Source of the DNA: Anthoceros angustus
Lineage: Eukaryota > Streptophyta > Anthocerotopsida > Anthocerotales > Anthocerotaceae
Length of the DNA stretch: 64,000 bases
Assembly (NCBI GenBank): GCA_010909165.1
Contig: MU008155.1
Span: 992,001-1,056,000, forward strand
Reading direction: 5' to 3'
Part shown: positions 35,086-45,617 of the stretch, piece after piece
How positions within the stretch are numbered: the first letter of the stretch is position 1
How the letters are laid out: each line of letters begins with the position of its first letter
Program-made: the position numbers and the translations under genes
The notes under the pieces: model-generated
Database searches by the model: none
Seen by the model: only the letters and a program-made list of their open reading frames with translations
Told to the model about the DNA's origin: nothing

Positions 35086-36165
35086 ATGAGGAGGGCGCCG
35101 GCCGGCCGCCATGGGCAAGCGCGGTTGGTGGGGGCACCACGGCGCCAAGGGAGGGCGGGCGCAGGCGCCACGGCGCCCAAGGTGGTTAGGGGAGGCGCCG
35201 AAGCATGGGCAAGGTGTGTAGGGGAGGACGCCACGCGCAAGGCGCCCATGGGTGGTGTGGGAGGGCGGCCGGCCGCCGGCCACCTACAAGGTGGTGGGCA
35301 GGAGGCGCGCCGGGCGCCATGACTATGAGATGTCAGAGGCACCGGCCGCCGGCCCTAGCTCCACCCGCCAGACCGACGGTGGTGCTAGGAGGGCGCCGGC
35401 CGCCCTCACGCACCGTGAGGCCACTGGGGGGTGGTGGAGGGAGGGCGCCGGCCCCTCCCTACGCGAACCACCCGTAGGGTGGGCAAACGGTGGTGCTGCA
35501 GTTTAGCGGCGCCCGGCCACGGGCCGCCCCTCCTCCACGCACCACCGCTGGGCCCACGATGGTGGTGGCGTGGAGGAGGGCCAAGCCTCCGCTCGCGGCC
35601 CACCCATCGGGTGATACCTGGTGGTGCAGAGGGCAGGGCGCACGCCCACGGCCATCCCTCCGCGCACCACCAGAAACCCCGACGGGTGGTGCTAAGGGGC
35701 GCGGCCGGCCCGCCCTCGCACCGCCCGTAGGCCCACCGATGGGTGGCGTGGGAGGGCGCCGGCCGGGCTCCCCCGACGCCGAACCACCCGTAGGTGGGCA
35801 ACGTGGGCGCTGCGGGCGCCGGCCGCCGGCCGCCTCCTCCACGCACCACCCGGTGGGGCCCACGATGGTGGTGGAGGAGGCGCGTCGGCCGCCCGCTCGC
35901 GCCTCCACCCATCGGGTGGCACTGGTGGTGCGAGGGCAGGCGCACGGCCGGGCGCCATCCCTCCGCTGCACCAGAAACCCCGACGGGTGGTGCGCGGAGG
36001 GCGCGCCACCGGGCGCCCTCCACGCTGCCACCGTAGACGGGCCGGTGCGCGAGCGCCGCCGGCCGCCTCCTCCTCGCACCACTGCCTTATGCCCGGCGGA
36101 GGCGACCAGGCGCCGGCCACGCCTCCTCCGCGTGTCCATTGTGGCCCTCTCTTCCACGCACTTCA
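35086..36165. repeat. Very GC-rich minisatellite, unit 1 copy (about 1.1 kb)
   Basis: The stretch consists of 55-75-bp subunits sharing words such as GGCGCCGGCC, ACCACCCGTAGG, CACCCATCGGGTG and GACGGGTGGTG. A higher-order period near 305-314 bp is visible: CACGATGGTGGTGG occurs at about 35551 and 35860, and CACCCATCGGGTG at about 35603 and 35907. Many subunits are themselves short palindromes. Base composition contrasts sharply with the AT-rich DNA to its right. Long open frames here on both strands are a by-product of few stop codons. Confidence 0.8.
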
Positions 36166-38010
36166 GACGTGGCACTTCCATCGAAAAATTCAAAGAGGGC
36201 TAACCTTAGAAGCAACCTTGGAATGAAGGCCTTAGAAGCAAATGCCTCAAATCGAGCGCATTGGTCGATTGAGTGTAGAGGTACTTCCGAAACATCTGTC
36301 ACGGTGGACAAAAGCGATAAGGGATAAGCTACTGCGAGTTGCGTGGCTTAATACAACTGCGAGTCAAAGTGCTGAAGATAATGATGACAATGGAGGAGAA
36401 GGACCAAGTGATGAAAGTTGAACTACGGGGATGAGTGGCTGAAATCTGTTTTTCCGGGTCCCGGAGTTAATGTTGTAAGTCCAGTTCTTGATATTCTTGT
36501 GTTAGGAAATACCTGTCATGGCTTTTGTGGTGTCATAACAAAACCACATTTTCCTCCCAAAGCGAGTTCTGGTCCCTTCCGTGGGGACTTCCTCCTCACC
36601 GTTCCTACTTTGCATTATTCCGAGAGGTTCGAGTTTGTGACCACCATTCGACACAAACATTCTTTGGATGGAAAGTAGTAACTTTCTTTGGTGACACCTT
36701 TTTTTTTGAGATGTTTTCAATGCCTTCAAAATGTTTTAGGGCCCATCAAAACCCTTCGAGATTATTTATGAGAACCCTTCGAGATTATTCACCCCTTCAA
36801 AAATTATCATGTTTTCTGCTGACGTAGGTATTTCTAATGTCTTGGTATGAAATCGTAATATAGAATAAATATTTTATATTATAATAATAATAAGTTATAT
36901 ATTTATAAATCATGTATCACAATATCCAACTAAAATACTATTAATAATGATTTAAATAATATCAAGTAAAATAATATTGTTCAAATCCACTGAAGACATA
37001 TTATCGTGCATCAACTAATATATTTCTAGTCTTGTCACACTAGTAGTTTATGTCATGGCCAAGTGCCCGTGAACGGACAAGCTAGTAAGGGATCTAGGCA
37101 TGATGAATATGTATTGAGCCAGCTTTGTGTCATATTTGGTTTACTTTTTCTAGTACCAACCTCTCTAGGTTATTCTTAGTGGTTGCTTTAGACCATGATA
37201 CCTTCTACAAGAGTTTTGAATGCAAGGTATGGACTTCAATCTTTTGGTTCAGTTTTAGCAAGAGGAAAATTATTTTATGTGCTCGGGTTTTTGCAAAAAG
37301 TATGTTCTAAGTTAAAACGTGCTCACGAAAATGTAGAACACACTGAAGGAGAGAAAGGTTATAGAGGCTGTTATCTCCTTGGTGATCATATATTTGATTA
37401 ATTTTTGTTCAGTTTTTGCAAGCGGTATGTTCTACCATAAAAACTTGCTCATTGAAGTGCAGAATACATTTAAAAATACTCAAAGGTCACTGAGGGAGTT
37501 ACCTCCTTGATGATTCATGATTCCGTTCATTGTGGGCTGCAAACCTTGTGTTGAGAGAGTTGCGGAGAGCCTAGCTAGTGAGTTTGTCGTTGAGTGAAGG
37601 GCAGTAGCTAGTTGGGCGTAGATAGCTAGACTCAAGTGTGCATTCTATGAATAAAGAGCAGCACCTTCATGAGGTGGTCTGCAGGTCGTTAGTTGACAGT
37701 GGGCTACTTGGAGCTGCGTCGTGAGATCGAGAGCGCTGATAGTTGTGCAAGTCTCAATGTGGAGTGAATTGGCGAGGTTCTAGATCACGGAAGCCAAAGA
37801 CTTTGTCGCTTTCTTAGTGGTCACATAGCGAGGGGCATTACTGTAGTATGAAAGAGCTAAGTTTAAGCTTAGAGATTGGATTGTTGATTTTCAAACATGC
37901 ACGATTGTGATTCATGATTCTCAAGAATTGATAAAAGGAACTTGCTTGCAAGAGTGTAGGTTATCATGAAATCCGCAAGGGTTGATTTTTTAAAATTATA
38001 GAACGGAATT
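36166..38010. other. AT-rich non-coding end of unit 1
   Basis: No gene is recognised. 36860-36910 is a run of ATAATAATAAT and TATATATTTATAAA-type sequence. 37520-38010 contains ATGAATAAAGAGCAGCACC and other words suggestive of a retroelement LTR, but no partner repeat or coding core lies nearby other than its copy in unit 2, so I leave it unassigned. Confidence 0.4.
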
Positions 38011-38320
38011 ATTTCACCTATCCCAGCTGGAGGGTTTGACTATGTGCTATTGGGTTGCCTACATACCCGCCCCCGTTATTCCCGCTCCGTTGTTTATGTG
38101 GTCTATCCTCCCCAGGCATGACTCGCATGGCCGGGAATGGTGGTACCAGCCGGTGGGGTTTGAACAGTAGGTGATGACGTGATGACGTTCTCGTTAGGAG
38201 TCGACGCAATTGGAACACCTGCCAACGGTCCGGGAGCACCATTACTCAGGATTGAAGCATGACGCAATTGTTAGCATTGAAGGTTGTCGATTCCAACCTG
38301 ATGAGTCTGAAAATGTCTTC

Positions 38321-39780
38321 TGCCAGCCTCCAAGGAGGGCTGATGGAGCGCAGCCAAGTCGATTCCCCTACCGAGAGTACTCATGCTCGGATGAAGGGGT
38401 TTCAAGTTCCTGGTGTCTGGTGCGCCAATTGACAACCGTGAAATTGTTGTCTTGAAACCAATCAACTTGAGACTGGCAACTCAAGAACGATTGCTCCCAC
38501 CTGCTGCCTGAGACCAAATACCTCTCGACATAGCTGCAAACGAAGCTTTGGCGCAGGCAAGATTGGATGCCACGATGATGAGAAGCAACCAGTGCCCTAG
38601 CCGAATTGCACCAGGCCTCCCATTTCTCCATGGTTGCCTACAACCAGTCCAGCTGGTCGCCATTGCTTCAACTGTCAATCCACGCCCAAGCAATCGATAG
38701 CAAATGTATGCGGATAGTCTTTTTTGCTGTTCTGCAGTCTGCAGCAACCACGAGTGGAAAGTTGCGACAGATTGGAGACTGAATTGCAGCAATCAGCTCC
38801 ATTTATGCTCTTACACACCGTCCGGGCACAACACGGGTCGGCATGTCGAGACAACTACTACTTGTGGGACGACCTATGTTGACTGAGTCACATGATGCTT
38901 CCAGTGAAGCTGGACAAAATAGACGCGTACTCAGATAAGACTCTCTCTGCCTTCATCTCCAAGGGTGGGACACTTGGAACAGACACAGTCGCTAAAAAAA
39001 ACATTTCGAACAGACACAGTTCCGCCAGACGGTACAAGCTAACCCACCACTGCCAGCCTCCAAGGAGGGCTGATGGAGCGCAGCCAAGTCGATTCCCCAA
39101 GTACTCATGCTCGGATGAAGGGGTTTCAAGTTCCTGGTGTCTGGTGCGCCAATTGACAACCGTGAAATTGTTGTCTTGAAACCAATCAACTTGAGACTGG
39201 CAACTCCAAGAACGATTGCTCCCACCTGCTGCCTGAGACCAAATACCTCTCGACATAGCTGCAAACGAAGCTTTGGCGCAGGCAAGATTGGATGCCACGA
39301 TGATGAGAAGCAACCAGTGCCTAGCCGAATTGCACCAGGCCTCCCATTTCTCCATGGTTGCCTACAACCAGTCCAGCTGGTCGCCATTGCTTCAACTGTC
39401 AATCCACGCCCAAGCAATCGATAGCAAATGTATGCGGATAGTCTTTTGCTGTTCTGCAGTCTGCAGCAACCACGAGTGGAAAGCTGAGTCAGATTGGAGA
39501 CTGCACTGCAGCAATCAGCACCATTTATGCTCTTACACACCGTCCGGGCACGACACGGGTCGGCATGTCGAGACGACTACTGGTTGTGCGGACGACCTAT
39601 GTTGACCAAGTCACATTATGCTTCCAGTGAAGCTGGACAAAATAGATGCTCACTCAGATAAGACTCAACGTCAACACCAACGCTTCTTTGCACATGAGCA
39701 GACCTGCAGATCTCATTTCCGTGAATTCACAGCTATAAAGAATCAGCAAAACATCCAGAACGACGAGGCTCGCGATTGGG
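38321..39780 (+). repeat. 730-bp internal tandem duplication in unit 2
   Basis: TGCCAGCCTCCAAGGAGGGC occurs at 38321 and 39051. The first subunit runs past AGATAAGACTCTCTCTGCC as unit 1 does. The second goes from AGATAAGACT directly to CAACGTCAACACC as unit 3 does. The join sits on the word CTGCCAGCCTCC, which in unit 1 occurs at both positions (near 24520 and 25260), consistent with microhomology or unequal exchange between unit types. Confidence 0.85.
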
Positions 39781-40386
39781 AGACAGTCACACACAACCGC
39801 AGGTTGATCCGGGGTCTTACGGTTGCAGCATAGAGATTTGATTAGATGAGATTGCCAATAAACAATGTTGGAATTACGTCCTTATGGCTGATGCCAGTGA
39901 CCAACTGACAAACGGAGCAGCAATGACAGCTGCCTAAGAAAAAGGAGCGTCAAGACAGCTCGCATTTGTTATTTGCGACAACTAACATCTCTCAAGTGCT
40001 AGCTAGGGGACAACATGATCAAAAACAAACCTGGCGTGGATTTCCAAGCTCAGAGCTTCCAGGAAAGAAAGCTTGTACTGAAAAACAACTTGCAACTGTA
40101 TTTAGGACCAGCTGACCGACAGGATTTGCTGGCAGAACAGGTGGGTTTGATTGTCCTCATTCCATGCTTCACTACCCTCAAACATCCAACAATCCCACGT
40201 CAGCATCTCGGTGGTGTTTTCAATGTCCAGTTCAAGATTCGGGAAGCTGAAGGTGCCTCAAAACTCCTTCAGCAAGCCTTGAGAATGACGCGTCAGAAAA
40301 CCCGTTTCCTGAAATACAAGAATCCGGGTCAGAGTTCTTTCTGGTTAACAGTCACTGACGTAAGCGTTGTCCTCCCAACAATTTGT

Positions 40387-42221
40387 TCAGGATCCGAGGA
40401 GCCGAGCCTGTCCTCCGGACAAACTTGGCTCCTGGGCTCCAGATAAACTTGGCTTCTGGGCTGTGGATGAACTTGGCTCATGGGCTCCGGATAAAACTCG
40501 CCTCCTGGGCGCTGAATAAACTCGTCTCCTGGTCTCCGGATAAACTTGGCTCCTAACAACATAGGCACCAATGCAAAATCCTGGCAAAAGCATGAATGCC
40601 ACTTTCTGAGGTACTGGTTTGCGGCCGACGGGATGGAACTCCTGCTGCTGCTTCACCACACTCTGCGTGTAGGCTGCATCAAAATCACTCCCTGCTTTCA
40701 CCTGCAATGCCCGATTTGGTAATGAGCCGAGATGTATGAATAACAGTATAAAGTGGACAAAACTAGCAGCAAACACAGCAACGGCAACAAGGATGTGAAT
40801 ATCCGGGCCAGAGGCAGTTACCTTAACAAAGCAAGGGTGCTCAAAGCTGGAGGCAAGAAGGTGCGAGAGCCACACACAGATGAGCAACGAGAGAAGCTTG
40901 TTGCCCACAGTCCTGTTCCACTCCTCGACAGCAGCGACGTCTCCTGGAAACGGGCAGTCCCAAAACTTTTCCATCGGGTCTGTCTTTCGCATATTGCCGT
41001 TGCCTCACTGTGACAGAAGGCCTAACACTTCATTCTGCCGCAACCACACTCCTTCCTGACGTCTCCTTCGCAGTCTGGGGGACAAAAGTACTCGCGCAGA
41101 GCCGCAACATCGGACTGCCGAGCGCTCAACAGTTGCAACAACCTGTCAGCAAACTTGTCGAAAATCCCTGATCACTCTCAATCTCTTTGAACTGCTTGTA
41201 CTTCTCAGCACGGAGCTTCTCCCATTCCATCTCCGCTGGCAAACACTCAGCACTGCACAAGTCCTGTGAATCGAAACCCAAGAAAACAGAGTCAGCGATT
41301 AGCTTCTGAAAATCATAGCTGCCATGAATCGAGCCCGGGAATATAGCGGCCACAATCTCCTGTGCTCAATCCTTCAGCAAATTCGTTCCCGCTTTGCAGA
41401 TCAAAGCGTGCGTGAATTCTCTGAGACAGTCCCTCGTCCTGTCAGCCAGGCGCTGCATATCGACGGGAGTGGGAACCGACCCCTGGTTGGGCACCGATAC
41501 CGTTACAGCCACATTCCTGTCTCCCGCCTGTGCAGCTCCGAGTCTCTTGATTTCCGACTCGAGGTTCGCTTTCCGAACCTGGAGGTAGCAGACTTCTTCC
41601 TGGAGCTGCCTACAATGTGACGAAAGCTGCGCTGTAACCGATTCGCTCTCTTTGAGCTTCATGTCATGTTGAAGTTGGTGCTCGGCGAGAGCCAAATCGG
41701 TCTTACCCGTTTCGTTGCGCATGACCTCCTTCAGAAACATCATATAGCTTTGCCTCTGCTCCTGCACCTCGCGCCGATGCCGCTCTCGCAAGGCCTGCGT
41801 CTCAGGGTCGCTATGAGTCTCGCTCTCCCGCTTGCGTGGAGCAATCCCAATTCGAGCCTTCATTCCCCAGGCTTGTTGCCGGCAGTATTCCGTTCCGTTG
41901 CGAGTCCGGGGTTGCACCTTCACCATCAAGCTGACCCCGCGCCACCTCAGTTTGCAGCTCAAGCAGTGTCTCCTCTCCATGGGCAGTCTGGTCCACCACG
42001 ATGGCATGCCCTCCCAAGGTTGTGGCCTCTTCACAGACTGCAGAACTCAGCTCGGCTTCCATCTTCGCTGGACCGGATGGCGGCAGCATCCACAAACGTC
42101 CCCTGGAGCGCAACGAGAAAACCACAAAGCGACTGTTCGAGGATGACCGGGCCCCGCGACTTGAGGACACCGAGGAACCGGAGAAGCTGGTCATAAACCT
42201 TGCAGTACCACTAAATTCCAC
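40387..42221 (-). pseudogene. Uncharacterised coiled-coil/Cys-rich gene, unit 2 copy (broken)
   Basis: This is the same gene as 26757-28666. It has a frameshift near 41858, a GGA-to-TGA stop (41366-41368, following NLLKD), a lost A near 41160 (QGFFDKF becomes QGFSTS) and a TAT-to-TAG stop at 41022-41024 (MKC-stop). Both stops are shared with unit 3 and absent from unit 1. By contrast the 3' end is better kept than in unit 1: one frame runs from KFWDCPFPG through both hydrophobic segments into the repeated tail (40992-40387). Upstream of about 41740 its residues agree with unit 1 (MFLKEVMR, HSDPETQALRE); downstream they agree with unit 3 (NETGKTD, KESESVTAQ, RQLQEEVCY). Confidence 0.7.
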
Positions 42222-43194
42222 TAAGGTTTATAAACCCTTAAACTCTAAGCTGAATATCTTTTTTATCAAATGAATTTATAAAATAAGAAAACGGCAACTG
42301 TTTCTGAACTGTAAAACTAGGTACCTACGGCCAAACAATCCATGGAAAATGTATGTATATGGCCGTATATTTAAATATGTTCTGTTCAACAGCTTTAGTA
42401 GCAGTGGAAGTTAAATCATATGAGCAATTATGGACACCTATGTTGCTGCACAGAGTGTGCTGTACTCCAAGAATATCGACACCTATATTGTTGCACAAAC
42501 TTTGCTGAACTCCAACAATTATCATTATCGACACCTGTGTTGTTGCACATTCTTGGTGTATACATGATATTTATGTCATGCATGGCAAAGAGAGAGGGGG
42601 CTACGAGAGTAAGGCCATGCCGTGAGCATAGCATGTGGGTACACTTGGCCGTACATGAAGAACCGATTTTTAAGTGTAGTTCTCCGTAGGCCATTCCTTG
42701 TCTATCTACCCATCGTGCCAGGTATGCAAATCTTGCATCATGGACAACAACAAGTCACATGATTGTAAAAATCTACATGCCTTTAAGAGCTGCTCCAGGA
42801 ACCTTGACATGCCCGTGACTTGCGAGTTCCAACTCATACAGCCTTTTTTGCAAAATAATTATATTTTTTTTGTAAAGTTTCTATTTCTAGATGTACTACT
42901 CAAAATTGCCTTTTGCTTGATGCTAAGAATGAAGCCTTCTTTTTGATCTTGTCTAATTCATGAAGAAATGCGGCCAAGGCTTTGCGTATTTGCTGCAGTA
43001 GTTCCTTCAAGGAATTTTTCTAAGATAAATCTAGGAGGTAATTTCTGTCTGGGATGTGTGAACGCAGGGCATTTGAATACAAAGTGTTTATCGCCTCCCA
43101 CTTCTTTTGGAAGGCAACCTTAGGCAATTCAAGGGCCCTCTTCTTATGCTTCCATTCTACCACCTCAAGATTGTAGTCCATGCATCTGAATTTA

Positions 43195-44714
43195 CATGTT
43201 TTGAAAGGGTTTCTCCACGAAACCCCTTTTTGCTATGGACGTGGCGGACCCCTTTTGCACTTGAAAAATCCGCACTATAATCAGCCTTTTGGTATTTCTC
43301 TGTGAGACATGTCAACCTTTTGAATAATTGTTTTGATACACGTTATTTGAGATTGTAGATTGCAAGTGCTGGCAAAACCTAAAGTCCCATTCTCGTTCGG
43401 CTTTTTCTTTCAAACTGGACCACGAATTGCGCAAACTTGCGCGCATCCATCTAAGCTCCAACATCGGCAATCATTGCGGTGTTGGACGATATCTAACGTT
43501 TAGAGTTTTTAGGGCTTGCTAGTGCAGTGCAAACTTGTTTGCGCACCAACCTTTCATTCATACCACTCAATCCTAAGACTATACTCTCGCTCACGAGAAT
43601 TTTACAGACTTTGTTTCTTAGACATTGGGACAATAATATCTTGACCTGTTCTTGATCCACATGCGTCGAGAATGAGAGTGGCATGGTGCACTTGGGTGGG
43701 CCCAGCGTCTCAAGATTCAAAAGATGCAAAGGTTCTCACTACTAGTTCAAAGTTTTAACCACTAGAAAAAGATGAGGGTTAAGTAAAGATAAGAACATAT
43801 CCACATTAGGGAGGTGCACAAAAAGGTTGAAAAGCGTCGAAAGGAACCCTTTAAAACAACAAAAATATCAAAAAAATACAAAAAATTCAAAAAATTTTTA
43901 GGGCAAGTGTCGCACTTGCCTCTGGACTTTTTTTTTAGGATTTTTAAGGGTTTTTAGACTTTTTGCTCTTTTTCTTTGGATGAACCGTCAGGAATGCACT
44001 AGGAGGCATGAACCATATGGGTTCATGCTCCTAGGCCCTTCTTGACCTTGGTGCGTGCACTTGGGCACAGGCCTCCTGCCCCAGTGCGCGCCTTGTGCTG
44101 CCCGGGTGCCCCCCCCCGGTACATGCACTTGTTCACCCTGGGCCCCTAACATGTTTGATGATAACCCGTACTAGGTCACGAAAGGCAAACACCGTAAAGG
44201 ATAAAAAGGGGATAGGGTGTTCTTCGTCGCATTAGGGCATAGGATAGATATATGAGGCGGTCTAGGTGAACCTCCTCATGTCTACTACTTGTTATTTTGT
44301 TGGGAGTTCGGCATCCTCGGACCTCAAAGGACATGTTTCCCCATTAGAAGATTATTTTCGTTCTTTTTGCACGCGTGCACAAGTTTGCGCATAAGCGTTG
44401 TTTAGCACTTATGCGCCCTAGGCTCAGTATACAAAACATACAAAACCACACAAAATGCGAAACTACGGACATGGAAATTATGGAACAATGAGGTCACTAG
44501 CCCTTCATCACACCGACTAAATCGCCATGAACTGAGTACAAGGCGTGCCAGTGTAAATGACTCGAAGTGGTGCGGGCCAGAATGCGAACCGATGGATGAA
44601 CACCTACAAAAACCAACAAAAACCAAAGCAATTTCAGTTTCCGGCGAAATAGGGTTGGGATTTTTTCCAAAACCCCTTTTGACAGGAGAAACCCCTTTCT
44701 AAACAGACGCTGTT
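43195..44714. mobile_element. TIR-bounded element, unit 2 copy
   Basis: The right terminus at 44683-44714 is intact and is the exact inverse complement of the intact left terminus in unit 1 (29649-29680). The left terminus here (about 43195-43220) is degraded. The central palindrome is at 43999-44034. Confidence 0.6.
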
Positions 44715-45617
44715 TTGCCCACTAGCTGCTGGTGATAAGTCCCCAAGTTGGATTCGAGATACTCCCGCATTTTGTATTCTTTGCCCCAGTGAGTGTTGTG
44801 GAAGGGCCTATCACCTTTTAGCGATTTGCTTCTTCAAGTTCTAACACGATAATTTTTGAAGGGGGGGATATACTGACCCCCTTCGGTCATCACAACACCC
44901 CCTTGTCACGAAGAACACCTTACCTAGAACAGCATATGTGCCCTACTTTGATAATGCACACACCCTTTAGAGGTCATACCGGTAAAGCGCACTTTCAAGT
45001 GAACACCCTAGAACTGGAGCACAGTAGGGTGTGGGCCCGTCTGCGCTTTTGTAGAATGTTTAGAGGGCTGCCATTTTTATATGTTTATTACAACCGAAAA
45101 CTTTTACTTTGAAGTGGTGGAACACAATGAAAACAATCCTGTACTAGAGGGAGTCTCATTTTAATCGTCGTAAGAACATTGCAACAAACATCGCTAAAGG
45201 AGGAGTGGTCATCGGCATCGACAATAGTCATTGAAGAGTGCGGCTGGCGACTCATCCATGCCTTGCATCGACATCGAGTCAAGAACCACCGCCATATTCG
45301 GATGCGGTCCATATCGCCTCAAAGTTATCGTTCTCCTCCATTGCTTGCTCGTCTTCAATAGTATCATTCCACGGGCCCACCATCGGTGTGGTGCCACACA
45401 TCTAGGGTTCTTGACCTCATCCAAAAGGTCGCCATGATCGTAGTCTTCAACCTTCGGCACTCAATGCAACCACTTGGGCTTTAAGGCAATGCCCGTCCTT
45501 AAAATGAACAAAGTTAGTTGCCCATGCGCCCATGCAAGCATCCTTAAAATCAACAAAGTTGAGTTATTAAAAGATATGTTTTGAACCCGAACCTATTCAT
45601 TACTAAACCTTTTCCCA
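44715..45617. other. Unassigned region between TIR element and LINE (unit 2)
   Basis: Counterpart of 31188-32065, with the same lack of recognisable genes. Confidence 0.4.

Larger units (their letters stand above)
23450..38010. repeat. Tandem array unit 1 (about 14.5 kb)
   Basis: This is the first of three large direct repeats. Landmarks recur 13.8 kb apart: CCAACGGTCCGGGAGCACCA lies near 24420, 38222 and 52004. The left edge is taken near 23450, where GGTTTGA-TATGT and CCGCTCCGTTGTTTAT words align with 38025 and 51808. Unit 1 uniquely has about 0.77 kb at 23560-24330 and about 0.95 kb at 25145-26090 that are absent from units 2 and 3 (except short parts in the first subunit of unit 2). Confidence 0.85.

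Noticed and set aside
35205-36226. Long open frames on both strands (up to about 240 codons) in the GC-rich block
   Set aside because: They overlap on opposite strands, are Pro/Arg/Ala-rich from the base composition, and change with the minisatellite length in unit 2. Few stop codons in GC-rich repeats explain them.
37520-38010. LTR-like words (ATGAATAAAGAGCAGC) at the end of array unit 1
   Set aside because: No primer site, polypurine tract or coding core adjoins it. Its only copy is the array paralogue, so an LTR call is unsupported.
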